Notes: generated by a model not told the origin, from the sequence alone. A DNA stretch of 64,000 nt from Hyphomicrobium sp. (GCA_030148725.1 JASBSU010000007.1:1-64000), one strand, 5' to 3'. Positions 28,445 through 38,172 are shown, counted from the stretch's first letter. Program-made: numbers and translations.

Positions 28445-29269
28445 ATGTCGAATGTGGAAATCAGCCGCGCGGCCGAACGCGACGGCAAGGTTAAGCGGCA
28501 CGGGCCGGAGGCATTCGCCGGCATGCGCAAGGCCGGACAGCTTGCCGCGCAGGCGCTCGACATGCTCACCGAACATGTAAAGCCGGGCGTGACCACGGAG
28601 GAACTCGACGAGCGGGTCCTGCGGTTCGCGCTCGACAACAACGCCTATCCGGCGCCGCTCAATTATCGCGGCTTCCCGAAGGCGATCTGCACCTCGATCA
28701 ACCACGTCGTGTGCCACGGCATCCCGGGGCCGAAGCCGCTGCGCGAGGGCGACATCGTCAATATCGACGTGACGCTGATCGTCGACGGCTGGCACGGCGA
28801 TACCAGCCGCATGTATCCGGTCGGCCAGATCTCGCGCCGGGCCGAGCGGCTCATTGCGGTGACCTACGAGGCGCTGCGGCGCGGCATCGCCGAAGTGAAG
28901 CCAGGTGCCACCACCGGCCACATCGGCGCGGCCATCCAGGCGTATGCCGAAGGCGAGCGCTGCTCGGTGGTGCGCGATTTCTGCGGTCACGGGCTGGGGC
29001 TCGTGTTCCACGATCGTCCGAACATCCTGCACTACGGCGAGGCGGGCGAGGGCGTCGTGCTGGAGCCGGGCATGCTGTTCACCATCGAGCCGATGATCAA
29101 TCTCGGCCGCCCGCACGTGAAAGTGCTGCCCGACGGGTGGACGGCGGTGACGCGCGATCGCGAATTGTCGGCGCAGTTCGAACACAGCGTCGGCGTGACT
29201 GAGACGGGCTGCGAGATTTTCACCAAGTCGCCAGCCGGCATCGACTATCCGCGCTTCGATCAGCACTAG
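28445..29269 (+). CDS. map: Type I methionine aminopeptidase
   Basis: 274 residues. Removes the initiator methionine from nascent proteins. All five metal ligands of the pita-bread fold are present: D108 (VNIDVT), D119 (HGDTSR), H182 (GHGLG), E215 (FTIEPM) and E246 (QFEHS). The N-terminal ~20 residues are a short extension common in alphaproteobacteria. radC follows 15 bp later. Confidence 0.96.
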   Translation: MSNVEISRAAERDGKVKRHGPEAFAGMRKAGQLAAQALDMLTEHVKPGVTTEELDERVLRFALDNNAYPAPLNYRGFPKAICTSINHVVCHGIPGPKPLREGDIVNIDVTLIVDGWHGDTSRMYPVGQISRRAERLIAVTYEALRRGIAEVKPGATTGHIGAAIQAYAEGERCSVVRDFCGHGLGLVFHDRPNILHYGEAGEGVVLEPGMLFTIEPMINLGRPHVKVLPDGWTAVTRDRELSAQFEHSVGVTETGCEIFTKSPAGIDYPRFDQH

Positions 29270-29284
29270 GCACCGGTCGCGCGC

Positions 29285-30022
29285 ATGCCGGAGGGCGATG
29301 GAAACGGCAATGACGGCGTCGCTGAGCAGGCGTCGCGGTTCGAAGCCGCGGCGCCCGATCATGCAGGGCACCGGCAGCGCCTGAGGGAGCGATTCCTCAA
29401 AGGCGGCGCCGATGCGATGCCGGATTACGAGCTGCTCGAGCTGATCCTGTTTCGAGCCCTGCCGAGGCGCGACACGAAGGGCCTCGCCAAGAAGCTGCTG
29501 GCGCACTTCGGCACCTTCAACGAGGTGATCAACGCGCCGGAGCCGCGCCTCAAGGAGGTGTCCGGCGTTGGGGACAGCGTGGTGACGGAACTCAAGCTCA
29601 TCCGTGCTGCAGCGCTGCGGCTGATGCGTACGCAGATCGTGCAGCGTCCCGCGCTCTCTTCCTGGCAGCAGGTGATCGACTATCTGCTCGCGGCACAGAG
29701 CCACGAACATCGCGAGCAATTCCGCATTCTGTTCCTCGACAAGCGCAACAAGCTGATCGCCGACGAGGTGCAGCAGCAGGGGACCGTCGATCACACGCCC
29801 GTCTACGTGCGCGAAGTGGTTAAGCGCGCGCTGGAGCTATCGGCGACGGCCATCATTCTGGTGCATAACCATCCTTCCGGAGACCCCACGCCGTCGCGCG
29901 CCGATATCGATATGACGAAGCACATCGTCGCATCTGCGGCCCCTTTGGGAATCTCCGTTCACGACCATATTATCGTTGGACGTGAAGGACATGCGAGCCT
30001 CAAGGCACTTCGCCTCTTTTGA
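29285..30022 (+). CDS. radC: RadC/JAB-domain protein
   Basis: 245 residues. N-terminal helix-hairpin-helix-like region ([40 protein letters not shown]) and a C-terminal JAMM metalloprotein domain with [15 protein letters not shown] at about 193-207 and an upstream conserved Glu ([16 protein letters not shown] region). RadC proteins are widespread and associated with DNA metabolism, but the old recombination-repair role is not supported. It follows map in an apparent operon. Confidence 0.93.
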   Translation: MPEGDGNGNDGVAEQASRFEAAAPDHAGHRQRLRERFLKGGADAMPDYELLELILFRALPRRDTKGLAKKLLAHFGTFNEVINAPEPRLKEVSGVGDSVVTELKLIRAAALRLMRTQIVQRPALSSWQQVIDYLLAAQSHEHREQFRILFLDKRNKLIADEVQQQGTVDHTPVYVREVVKRALELSATAIILVHNHPSGDPTPSRADIDMTKHIVASAAPLGISVHDHIIVGREGHASLKALRLF

Positions 30023-30182
30023 GCCAGCTTGATGGGGCTACTGGCGCTCGGCGAGCAAGTTGCGTATGCAGCGGCCTTATACCCCGTGCTTTTGCGACGC
30101 TACGTAACGGGCCCTTTACCAGGGCAATGTGCATTACAACAAAGCCGAATCGCCCCCGCGACTCATGAACTAGCGAGGACCT

Positions 30183-32180
30183 ATGTGCGGCATCGCCGGA
30201 ATAATCGACCTCAATGGCAAGCGGCAGCCCGACCCTGCCGTGGTGACGCGCATGGCCGACGCGCTGTGGCATCGCGGACCCGATGAGGACGGCTACCTGA
30301 TCCGTCCGGGTCTCGGCTTCGCAAATCGCCGTCTTTCGATCGTCGGTCTTGGCGATGGATCGCAGCCGATCTTCAACGAGGATGGGACTGTCGCGGTCGT
30401 CTACAACGGAGAATTGTTCGACTACCCGGAGCGCAAGGCGGAGCTGGAAGCCAAGGGCCACACCTTCCGCACGCACACCGACACCGAGATCATCGTGCAC
30501 CTTTATGAGGAGTACGGCGAAGGGGTATTCGCGCAGCTCAAGGGACAGTTCGCGATCGCGCTCATCGATTTCTCGAAGCGCACCGTTTTCCTGGCGCGCG
30601 ACCGCGTCGGTATCTGTCCGCTGCATTGGAGCCGCCAGGGCGACTGGCTCTACTTCGGCTCAGAGATCAAAGCGCTGCTCGCATCGGGCGCCGTGCAGGC
30701 GGCGATCGATCCGCGCGGCGTCGATCATCTATTCACGTTCTTCGCGATGGGCACACGGCGCACGATGTTCGAGGGCGTGAACTCGCTGCTGCCCGGCCAC
30801 TACCTCAAGATGGCGTTTCGTTCCGACGGCAAGCCGGCGGAAATCGTCGAGCGCCAGTATTGGGACATCGACTTCCCGGACGCCGGCGACGAACTCGACG
30901 GCGATCCGAAGATGCTGATCGACGAGTTCGAGGCGCGGTTCCGCCGTGCCGTCGAGATCCGGCTGCGCGCCGACGTTCCCGTGGTCGGGTATCTGTCGGG
31001 CGGCGTCGATTCCGCCTACGTGCTGGCGACCGCTTCGAAGTTGCGCCGCTCGCCCATTCCGAGCTTCACAATCCAGGTTCCCGGCAAGGGCCTCGATGAA
31101 ACGTCCGACGCGCTGTTCTCGGCGCGCGCCATCGGCAGCCGCCCGACGATCCTGCGCTCCGACAGCACGGTCATCGCGAACACCTATCCGCAGCTCATCG
31201 CATCCGCCGACAGTCCGGTGATCGACACCTCCTGCGCCGCGCTGTGGCGCCTGGCTCAGGAGGTGCACGACCAGGGCTACAAGGTGGCGCTGACGGGCGA
31301 GGGCTCGGACGAGGCCTTCGCCGGCTACATCTGGTTCAAGCTGCGCAAGCTCAGCTACTTCATGGACGTCGGCGGCTCTTACGCTTCCGATGCCGTCAAC
31401 CGCATGTTCCGCATGCGCATGGCGCCGTATCACAGCAAAGCGCAGCTGAAGCGCATCGACGACATCATGGGCCGCGCTCATGCTCAGACGCTGATCTATC
31501 ATCTCGTCGGGCAGTCGCGCGATCGGTACTTCAGCGGCGATATGAAGGCGCGCATCGGTAGCCACGTTCCGTACGAGGACGTGCCGGTCGACGCGGAGCG
31601 CGTTCGCCGCTGGGATCCGCTCAATCAGTCGCTCTATTACGGCTACAAGGTTCACCTGCCGGGGCTGCTGCTGAACCACAAGGGCGACCGCGTCGCGATG
31701 GCGAACAGTGTGGAGACGCGCTACCCGTTCCTCGACGAGGACGTCATCGACTACGTTTCGAAGCTCGCGCCGCGTTGGAAGCTGCGCGGTATGATGCGCG
31801 ACAAGTTCCTGCTCCGTCATGCCGCCGCGCGCGTGCTGCCGAAGGAAGCGGCGTTCCGCAAGAAGGGGATGTTCCGCGCGCCGCTGGCAGAGAGCTTCTT
31901 CATCAATCCGCCGCAGTACGTGCGCGACCTGATGAGCCCGGAATCGCTGGCAAAGACCGGCTACTTCGATGTCGCGGCCGTGCGCCGCGACTACGAGGCC
32001 ATCGGACGAGGCGACGACAAGAACATCAACGTGTTCTTGAAAATGGGCCTTACCGGCGTGCTCTCGACGCAGCTCTGGCACCAGCTCTACATGGGCGGCG
32101 GCCTTTGCGAATTGCCCCAGAACTCACCGCGTCCGGAAGTCGAACGTCCGACTGCCGTCGCTGCACCGGCCGCCGCGTAG
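30183..32180 (+). CDS. asnB: Asparagine synthase (glutamine-hydrolysing)
   Basis: 665 residues. N-terminal class II glutaminase domain with the nucleophile C2 (MCGIAGI), HRGPDEDGY and VYNGELFDY; C-terminal ATP-pyrophosphatase domain with the PP-loop YLSGGVDSAYVLA at about 268-280 and GEGSDEAFAGY. Makes asparagine from aspartate, or an analogous amidation in cell-surface polysaccharide. No glycan genes are adjacent, so the simple biosynthetic role is likelier. Good ribosome binding site GAGGACCT. A low-complexity tail ends in PTAVAAPAAA. Confidence 0.92.
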   Translation: MCGIAGIIDLNGKRQPDPAVVTRMADALWHRGPDEDGYLIRPGLGFANRRLSIVGLGDGSQPIFNEDGTVAVVYNGELFDYPERKAELEAKGHTFRTHTDTEIIVHLYEEYGEGVFAQLKGQFAIALIDFSKRTVFLARDRVGICPLHWSRQGDWLYFGSEIKALLASGAVQAAIDPRGVDHLFTFFAMGTRRTMFEGVNSLLPGHYLKMAFRSDGKPAEIVERQYWDIDFPDAGDELDGDPKMLIDEFEARFRRAVEIRLRADVPVVGYLSGGVDSAYVLATASKLRRSPIPSFTIQVPGKGLDETSDALFSARAIGSRPTILRSDSTVIANTYPQLIASADSPVIDTSCAALWRLAQEVHDQGYKVALTGEGSDEAFAGYIWFKLRKLSYFMDVGGSYASDAVNRMFRMRMAPYHSKAQLKRIDDIMGRAHAQTLIYHLVGQSRDRYFSGDMKARIGSHVPYEDVPVDAERVRRWDPLNQSLYYGYKVHLPGLLLNHKGDRVAMANSVETRYPFLDEDVIDYVSKLAPRWKLRGMMRDKFLLRHAAARVLPKEAAFRKKGMFRAPLAESFFINPPQYVRDLMSPESLAKTGYFDVAAVRRDYEAIGRGDDKNINVFLKMGLTGVLSTQLWHQLYMGGGLCELPQNSPRPEVERPTAVAAPAAA

Positions 32181-32558
32181 GGACTTACACGAAGCGCTGG
32201 ACAACTCTCCGCGCTTCGTTCTCGCCGCAAATGGGTTCAGGCTCCGCGACTGCGGAGCCTTTACTTCGAGACCGTCAGCGGCATCCTTCCCCACCACCGT
32301 CGTCCATTCGCGCACCCACCAGCGCGTCACCAATCCGTGCGTGACGTATGGGTCTGCAGCGGCGAATGCCTCCGCGACCGCTGCGCTTTCACCTGAGAAC
32401 ACGAGCATCGCGCCGTCAGCGGGATTTGCGAACGCGCCGCCGAGGAAAAGCTCTCCGCGCTCGATGAGCGGCTTCGCCAATGCCATGTGCGCGGCGCGCA
32501 ATGGCTCGCGTCGTTGAAGGTAGTCGGCGACGTATTCGTAGAAGAGGACGTAGTGCAT
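32124..32558 (-). CDS. YCII-domain (YciI-like) protein
   Basis: 144 residues. Residues 1-95 match the YCII fold (MHYVLFYEYVADYLQRREPL, AHMALAKPLIERGELFLGGAF, ADPYVTHGLVTRWWVREW). The catalytic function is unknown; some relatives are muconolactone isomerase-like or dehalogenase-like. Residues about 105-144 are Ser/Arg-rich and have no match; this tail reads 57 bp into the 3' end of asnB on the opposite strand, so the normal stop may have been lost. Confidence 0.8.
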   Translation of the reverse strand: MHYVLFYEYVADYLQRREPLRAAHMALAKPLIERGELFLGGAFANPADGAMLVFSGESAAVAEAFAAADPYVTHGLVTRWWVREWTTVVGKDAADGLEVKAPQSRSLNPFAARTKRGELSSASCKSLRGGRCSDGSRTFDFRTR

Positions 32559-32572
32559 GGCGCGGCTTCCGT

Positions 32573-33496
32573 TCAGATGACGGGAAGCAGCTTATCGCGC
32601 CAGTGCTCGTGGACCAGCTTGAGATTCTGCGCGTGGACATCGCGGTAAGGCTCGAACGGGTGCACCCAGCCGCGCGCTGCCAGATGCCCGACATAGTCTT
32701 CCATGCTTCCTGCGAGGTAATCCTGATCATGCGATTTCGCGAGCATCGCGGCGACGTAGTCGATCGTCGCGTCGATGAGCGATTTGCCGTAGCCGCCGCC
32801 CGCGATGACGTCCGGATCGCCGTGATTGGGATAGATCCGCTCGATGTCCCAGGCGCGCATCTCGCGTAAATCCGCGATGTGCTGCGGCAGGTTTTCGACC
32901 TCGATCATGTAGGTGAGCGGGTCCTCGAGCGTATCGCCCGCGAGCAGGATCTCATCTTTCGGAATGAGGATCACGCAGCCGTCGGCGCTATGAATATTGC
33001 GCAGGCGCAATTGCAGCGTGATGTCGCCGATGGTCAGCGTGTGGCGATCATCGAAGATGATGTTCGGCACCCTGATCGATTGGATTGCCGGTGGGCCCCA
33101 GAGCGTTCCGTCCTCGATGGCTGCCTTGCGCGGTGCGATGGCGTCAGCGGTCAATCGCGTCGCGACCACGTCGCAATCGCCGAACACTGCGTCGCCGGCG
33201 ATGTGATCCAGGTGCCAGTGGCTATAGACCACGGTGAACTTCTCGATGCCCATCGCTTCGAGATAGCGGCGCATCCAGCGCGCCTGCTCGATGCTGGCGA
33301 AGGTGTCGTAGACGATCGCCTCGTTACCGCGATGGATGACGTATGTCGCGATGCCGAGCTTCATCGCGCTGTCGTCGAACCAATTCCAGGTTTCGGCAGA
33401 ACGGTGCGCGGGATCGCGGCCAGCGTAGAAGGCGAGAAGATAGTCGGTGAGCGTGTGAACCTTGATACGGGGCTCAGAGCCTGTCGATCCGTGCAT
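32573..33496 (-). CDS. MBL-fold metallo-hydrolase
   Basis: 307 residues. The metallo-beta-lactamase signature H93-W-H95-L-D97-H98 is intact; further ligands are likely the His in RNIHSADG, the Asp in LLAGDTLEDP and the His in YPNHGDPD. Substrate not predictable; lactonase, hydroxyacyl-thiolester or alkylsulfatase-like activities are possible. It is 14 bp upstream of the YCII gene, so the two may form an operon. Confidence 0.88.
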   Translation of the reverse strand: MHGSTGSEPRIKVHTLTDYLLAFYAGRDPAHRSAETWNWFDDSAMKLGIATYVIHRGNEAIVYDTFASIEQARWMRRYLEAMGIEKFTVVYSHWHLDHIAGDAVFGDCDVVATRLTADAIAPRKAAIEDGTLWGPPAIQSIRVPNIIFDDRHTLTIGDITLQLRLRNIHSADGCVILIPKDEILLAGDTLEDPLTYMIEVENLPQHIADLREMRAWDIERIYPNHGDPDVIAGGGYGKSLIDATIDYVAAMLAKSHDQDYLAGSMEDYVGHLAARGWVHPFEPYRDVHAQNLKLVHEHWRDKLLPVI

Positions 33497-33567
33497 GGCA
33501 GCAGATCCTCAGTGGCGCGCGGGCGTCCAGGAAGCAGCGCGGTGCCGCTTCCCGGATAGAGTTGAGT

Positions 33568-34800
33568 CTAGCGCTTGCGGTCGCGGAGGCCGAGGGTGCG
33601 CAGGCGCAGCGCGTTGAGCTTGATGAAGCCGGCGGCGTCCTTCTGGTCGTAGGCGCCCTTGTCGTCCTCGAAGGTGACGAGCGTCGACGAATAGAGGCTC
33701 TTGGGGCTCTCGCGGCCGATGACGGTGACGTTGCCTTTGTAGAGCTTGAGCGTGACTTCGCCCTCGACGTGCTCCTGGCTCTTGTCGATGGCGGCCTGCA
33801 GCATCTCGCGCTCGGGCGAGAACCAGAACCCGTAATAGATGAGCTCGGCGTAGCGCGGCATCAGCTCGTCCTTGAGGTGCATGGCGCCGCGGTCGAGCGT
33901 GATCGATTCCATGGCGCGATGCGCGGCGAGCAGAATGGTGCCGCCGGGCGTCTCGTAGACGCCGCGGGACTTCATGCCGACGAAGCGGTTCTCGACGAGG
34001 TCAAGGCGCCCGATGCCGTTGTCGCGGCCATAGTCGTTGAGGGTCGCCAGCAGGTTCGCAGGGCTGAGCGGGTTGCCATTGACAGAGACCGCGTCGCCCT
34101 TCTTGAAGCCGACGGTGATGATGGTCGGCTTGTCGGGTGCTTCTTCCGGAGAAATCGTGCGCTGGAAGACGTAGGGCGGCGGCTCGACGGCCGGATCCTC
34201 AAGGACCTTTCCTTCGGACGACGAGTGCAGAAGGTTGGCGTCGACAGAGAATGGGGCCTCGCCGCGCTTGTCCTTTGCGATCGGGATCTGGTTCTGCTCG
34301 GCGAAGGCGATGAGGTCCTCGCGGCTCTTGAACTCCCAGTCACGCCAGGGCGCGATGATGCGGATCGACGGCTCGAGCGCGTAGTAGGACAGCTCGAAGC
34401 GCACCTGATCGTTGCCCTTGCCGGTGGCACCGTGGCAGACGGCATCAGCGCCTGTGGCGCGTGCAATCTCGATCTGCTTCTTGGCGATCAGCGGGCGCGC
34501 AATCGAGGTGCCGAGCAGGTAGACGCCCTCATAGACGGCGTTGGCGCGGAACATCGGGAACACGTAGTCGCGCACGAACTCTTCGCGCAGATCCTCGATG
34601 TAGATGTTCTCGGCCTTGATGCCGAGCATCAGGGCCTTCTCGCGCGCCGGGTCCAGCTCGCCGCCCTGGCCGAGATCGGCCGTGAAGGTGACGACCTCGG
34701 CGCCGTAGGTCTGCTGCAGCCACTTGAGGATGATCGAGGTATCGAGGCCGCCGGAGTAGGCGAGCACGACCTTTTTGATCGGCTTCTGCTTGGAGGTCAT
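33568..34800 (-). CDS. argG: Argininosuccinate synthase
   Basis: 410 residues. Condenses citrulline and aspartate with ATP. The N-terminal PP-loop [19 protein letters not shown] begins near residue 9, followed by [11 protein letters not shown], and later [14 protein letters not shown] and APWRDWEF. Start ATG 34800 gives the usual [18 protein letters not shown]; an upstream in-frame extension to 34953 is not homologous. Complements argJ at 1.9 kb. Confidence 0.97.
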   Translation of the reverse strand: MTSKQKPIKKVVLAYSGGLDTSIILKWLQQTYGAEVVTFTADLGQGGELDPAREKALMLGIKAENIYIEDLREEFVRDYVFPMFRANAVYEGVYLLGTSIARPLIAKKQIEIARATGADAVCHGATGKGNDQVRFELSYYALEPSIRIIAPWRDWEFKSREDLIAFAEQNQIPIAKDKRGEAPFSVDANLLHSSSEGKVLEDPAVEPPPYVFQRTISPEEAPDKPTIITVGFKKGDAVSVNGNPLSPANLLATLNDYGRDNGIGRLDLVENRFVGMKSRGVYETPGGTILLAAHRAMESITLDRGAMHLKDELMPRYAELIYYGFWFSPEREMLQAAIDKSQEHVEGEVTLKLYKGNVTVIGRESPKSLYSSTLVTFEDDKGAYDQKDAAGFIKLNALRLRTLGLRDRKR

Positions 34801-35048
34801 GGGGAGCTCGTTCTGTTCAGTGGGTGCAACCACTGGATTCGATGGATGCACCGCCCTGTACGAAATTCTGAACATCAGCGCCACATCGTTGCGCACCATG
34901 TCGCGTAGGTCGGCAACTTCCCCGCGGTGCGCGTTGTGCTCAGATTGCATCATGTCGCCGCGAGATGCGCGCGAAGCTGTGACATGCCGTTCAATTGTTC
35001 GGATGTTCTTGATATATTCTCCCTAGTGGTTCTGGGGAGATTGTCGGA

Positions 35049-35330
35049 ATGCGTTTGGGAATCTGGCGTGCCGCCGCGGCGGCTGTCGTATGTCTATCGT
35101 TCGTCGCTGGCGCCGAGGCAGCCGACGACAAGAAGCCGGTCGTCGAGACACCCGTCGCGGCGAAGACGACGACGCCATCACCGTGCAAGGGGCTGGACAA
35201 TGCGGCCTGCACGGCCAAGGCCGCTGAGTGCCTCTGGATCAAAGAAACGAAGATGAAGAACGGCAAGATGCGCAAAGCATACTGCCGCAAGAAGTCCACG
35301 CGCTCGGCCCAGACCAAAAAGCCGACCTAA
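35049..35330 (+). CDS. Small exported cysteine-containing protein
   Basis: 93 residues. Signal peptide at 1-24 (core AAAAAVVCLSFVAGAEA). The mature part has a Thr/Pro-rich linker and a module with four cysteines: PCKGLDNAACTAKAAECLWI followed by KAYCRKKS, then a basic tail. The PCxGL...C...C.W pattern is recurrent in small proteins of Hyphomicrobiales; the role is unknown. Two disulfides are likely in the periplasm. Confidence 0.75.
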   Translation: MRLGIWRAAAAAVVCLSFVAGAEAADDKKPVVETPVAAKTTTPSPCKGLDNAACTAKAAECLWIKETKMKNGKMRKAYCRKKSTRSAQTKKPT

Positions 35331-35358
35331 GCTGGGCAGCTCGGAAGGGCTGAACCGG

Positions 35359-36063
35359 TCAGTGGAGCTTCATCGCCGAGAAGAGCGTGCCGACATTAAG
35401 CGGCACGGCGGCGAATAGCGTCAGCATGTCCGTGGGCGGCCAAGCATTGCCGCCAGCGGCATGGCCGCTCTCGCTCTGGTAGCTGGCGAAGGCCTGCTTG
35501 ATCGAGCGGCGGGCAACTTCCGCGGCATCGATCACGGCAGCATTGGCCTCGGCGGTCGGCCAGGCAACGGCGTGCGGGACGCCTTGCGACATCATCATGA
35601 AGGCCATCGGCCAGGCGGCGGTGGGTGGCGTGAACGGGAAGGCCGAGAGCCACGCCTGCATTGGATTGGCCGGGGCGCTGATCGGCTTGACCGGCGTGGC
35701 GCTCATCGCGCTGAGAGCGCCGCTCATGACCTCGGCGAATTGCGCCATCGCCTCCCAGGGGTTGGTCGGGAGGCTGGCAGCCTTCGGTTTCGGGGTCGGC
35801 GCAACGGGCTGCGGCAGTGGCCACAGGAACGGATTGACGAGGGCCGGGTTCGTGGGAGCGGGCGGCGCGGGCGGCGCGAGCGGCACCGGCCAGCGCCAGC
35901 CTTCAGGCTCCCGCTTTGTCGGAGCCGGCGTCAGGATGGAGGACCAGAAGCCGAGCACCTGATCGGTGAAGGCTGCGTAAGCCGCCGTCGTTGCTGCGGA
36001 ATACCCGAACGCTGCCTCGGTGCAATGGCGCGCAAAGCGCTGCTGGAGCTGTGGGTCGAGCAT
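35359..36063 (-). CDS. Hypothetical Ala/Pro-rich protein
   Basis: 234 residues without signal peptide or clear membrane segment. The N-terminal ~45 residues are helical (LDPQLQQRFARHCTEAAFGY onward); residues 48-105 are a Pro-rich linker; the rest is Ala/Met-rich helix with PWEAMAQFAEVMSGALSAMS and a C-terminal RRSIKQAFASYQSESGH. The layout is reminiscent of phasin-like or granule-associated proteins, but no motif proves this. Confidence 0.6.
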   Translation of the reverse strand: MLDPQLQQRFARHCTEAAFGYSAATTAAYAAFTDQVLGFWSSILTPAPTKREPEGWRWPVPLAPPAPPAPTNPALVNPFLWPLPQPVAPTPKPKAASLPTNPWEAMAQFAEVMSGALSAMSATPVKPISAPANPMQAWLSAFPFTPPTAAWPMAFMMMSQGVPHAVAWPTAEANAAVIDAAEVARRSIKQAFASYQSESGHAAGGNAWPPTDMLTLFAAVPLNVGTLFSAMKLH

Positions 36064-36164
36064 GTCGTTCTCCTTGCCCCCGCAGGCATTCGTGGCGCAA
36101 GAGTAGACCGTTCGCTGCGGTGCAACAACACAATTGCGCGTGAAAATGGCGCTCAGCGAGAGGC

Positions 36165-36653
36165 TTAGGTCGCCTGAGGCGCCGGATCGGGGTCGGTCGG
36201 CGCTGCGGGTGCCGGGGCGGCGGGGCGCCTTCTTCCACCGGCACCACGGCCGGCGAGCAGCCAGTAGGCCAGCCCGGACAGCAAGCCCACGCTTGCAAAG
36301 GCGATGACCGCATAGTCATTCAGGATCGAAGGTTGCCCAGGCACCTCGTTGAGGTAGACGGCTGCGAGGCCGCCCAGTGAGATGAGCACCGCGACCAGTA
36401 CGTAATACAACCACGACCGGAAGCGGCCGAACTCGCCAACGCCGATGGCGATCAGCGCGAAAGGCAACGCGAAGAGCGCCGAGTGGGTGGCTGCGAGCAG
36501 GGCCAGGATACCCGCATCGCCGAGCCGCTCGGACTGCGCCTCAGCCGGCAGGCTCGCCAGTTCGGCGGGACTGACGACGAATGCCACCGTCGCGACGCCG
36601 GCCACGAGGCAAGCGACGACGAAGCCGAAAATGACGCGCAGCAACGTCAGCAT
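36165..36653 (-). CDS. Four-helix membrane protein (paralogue of 37743-38168)
   Basis: About 162 residues from ATG 36653, with four predicted membrane helices and a Pro/Ala-rich tail. GEFGRFRSWLYYVLVAVLIS and GLLSGLAYWLLAGRGAG are closely similar to GEIARIRSFLYYVAGGGIAL and GFAGGFVYWLIAGRNA in the protein encoded at 37743-38168, so the two are paralogues. No function known. Confidence 0.75.
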   Translation of the reverse strand: MLTLLRVIFGFVVACLVAGVATVAFVVSPAELASLPAEAQSERLGDAGILALLAATHSALFALPFALIAIGVGEFGRFRSWLYYVLVAVLISLGGLAAVYLNEVPGQPSILNDYAVIAFASVGLLSGLAYWLLAGRGAGGRRRPAAPAPAAPTDPDPAPQAT

Positions 36654-36760
36654 GGTGACACCCACCAATTTCCACCCACGGGCGACCTTACAGGTGCCCA
36701 ATCATAGGTCTCAACCGAAAATCCCGTGTCTGCCTAATGTCGGAGCGGCGCTGGAGATGA

Positions 36761-36780
36761 CCGGGGCACTTCAGCCCCGG
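36761..36780. other. Inverted repeat downstream of the dioxygenase-like gene
   Basis: Perfect 7-bp repeat CCGGGGC (36761-36767) / GCCCCGG (36774-36780), 10 bp after the stop of the reverse-strand gene at 36790. It may be a terminator, but no T-run follows. Confidence 0.35.
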
Positions 36781-36789
36781 CCGACCCCA

Positions 36790-37578
36790 TCAGAGCTTTA
36801 GACCGCAAGCCCGGCGAATGGCGAGCTGGACGGGAGAGGGTGGCAACGCGGGCGAGAACTCGCCCACTGGCATCAGCGGCGGTTGCGCCATGAAGCGCGG
36901 CCGTTTCCCCCTATGCGCCTGCGCCGCGTGAACGATGAAGGGATGGCAGAGGTACACGGTGCCCGCTGCGCCGGTTGCTAGCGCAACATCGCAATCCTGC
37001 GTCGAGACGTAACCGTCGGCAGAAAGCTGCCGGAGACTAGCCCCGGCTCGACCATAGTGGAGCAGCTCACGCGCAATTACGGCGTGTGAGCCCTTGCGCA
37101 ATCTTGTCGGCGCGTCATCGGGCCCGACATCTGAGAGCAGGAACAGCATCAGCAAGGCGCGTCCGCTACTCATCACGTTGACCCGCCATGCCATGAAATC
37201 GGAGTTGCTCTGTCCGAAACTCATGTCGACGTGCCAGCCATCGTCGGCAGGCAATCTGGAGGAGGGAAAGCGGATCGGGAACGTTCCGAGCCCTAGGGGC
37301 GCAACCCAGCGCCCGGGGCCAACGAGCTGATCATATGCCGCGTGCAGGGTTTGCGAATTGGCGGCTTCGACAAAGGGGCGGGATGACTTGCTCGCAACCC
37401 TGACGACCGGCTCTGTCCAATTTTCCGGCTCGTCGGGTGAGAGGCCGATTTCGGCCCGCAGCTCTTCGGTGCACTGAGCGGCAAGCTCGGCGCAGAACGC
37501 GTCTTCGATTTTGACAAATCCGTCGTCGATGAAACCTTGGACCTGACGGGACGTCAGGTAATGCTCGGTCTGTGGCAT
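36790..37578 (-). CDS. Phytanoyl-CoA dioxygenase (PhyH) family protein
   Basis: 262-residue Fe(II)/2-oxoglutarate-dependent oxygenase candidate. The HxD metal pair is H116-V-D118 (GWHVDMSF); the distal His is probably H217 in HPFIVHAAQ and the 2-oxoglutarate Arg is R224 or R227. Start ATG 37578 is preferred because GGAGA lies 6 nt upstream; ATG 37584 directly abuts that site. Substrate unknown. It is flanked on both sides by paralogous membrane-protein genes on the same strand. Confidence 0.82.
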   Translation of the reverse strand: MPQTEHYLTSRQVQGFIDDGFVKIEDAFCAELAAQCTEELRAEIGLSPDEPENWTEPVVRVASKSSRPFVEAANSQTLHAAYDQLVGPGRWVAPLGLGTFPIRFPSSRLPADDGWHVDMSFGQSNSDFMAWRVNVMSSGRALLMLFLLSDVGPDDAPTRLRKGSHAVIARELLHYGRAGASLRQLSADGYVSTQDCDVALATGAAGTVYLCHPFIVHAAQAHRGKRPRFMAQPPLMPVGEFSPALPPSPVQLAIRRACGLKL

Positions 37579-37742
37579 GCACATTCTCCATCGGGCCTCC
37601 GCGCGCGGGGCCTCGCGATCTGACTGGCGCCTAGCGCCGTGAACGACGTCGGTCGTTCAGATCAGCGGGAAGAATGTGGACATGGACATCATGGGCGGAC
37701 TCTATGACGGCCCGGATGGTGGTTCAAGACCAAGCCGCTGCG

Positions 37743-38168
37743 TCAGGCGTTGCGGCCGGCGATCAGCCAGTAGACGAAACCGCCAGCGAAACCCGCCGTT
37801 GCGAACACCTGCCAGACGATCGCGTCGGGCGTGCCGATGGCGCCACCCTGACCGAAGCGGGCGAGCAGCGGGATGGCTGCCAGCGCAATGCCACCGCCGG
37901 CGACGTAGTAGAGGAACGAGCGGATGCGCGCGATCTCGCCGACGATCACCATGAGCAGCGCCGGGACGACCGTGACGCTGGCGATGAGCAGCACGCCCTG
38001 ATCCATCACCGCGAAGACCTTGTCGGGATCCTCGATCTCGATCGGGTTCATGTGCAGGAACGCGGTGACGCGTTCGAGGCCGAGCGTTGCGAAGACGAAC
38101 AGGCTAGCGAACATCGCCGCCAGCAAGGCAAATGGAACGACGATGAGGAGGCGCCCGGCCGTCTTCAC
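37743..38168 (-). CDS. Four-helix membrane protein (paralogue of 36165-36653)
   Basis: 141 residues, four predicted membrane helices and a short polar C-terminus (AGRNA). It shares the motif GE(F/I)xR(F/I)RS(W/F)LYYV and the last helix with the protein at 36165-36653. Start is 4 bp after the rlmN stop, so it is probably co-transcribed with rlmN. Function unknown. Confidence 0.75.
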   Translation of the reverse strand: MKTAGRLLIVVPFALLAAMFASLFVFATLGLERVTAFLHMNPIEIEDPDKVFAVMDQGVLLIASVTVVPALLMVIVGEIARIRSFLYYVAGGGIALAAIPLLARFGQGGAIGTPDAIVWQVFATAGFAGGFVYWLIAGRNA

Positions 38169-38172
38169 AGTG

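Noticed and set aside
28397-29794. 465-codon open frame antisense to map and radC
   Set aside because: Same third-position GC effect; it crosses two well-identified genes and has no protein motif.
33562-34908. 448-codon open frame antisense to argG
   Set aside because: Shadow of argG; composition is Asp/Leu/Arg-rich without motifs.
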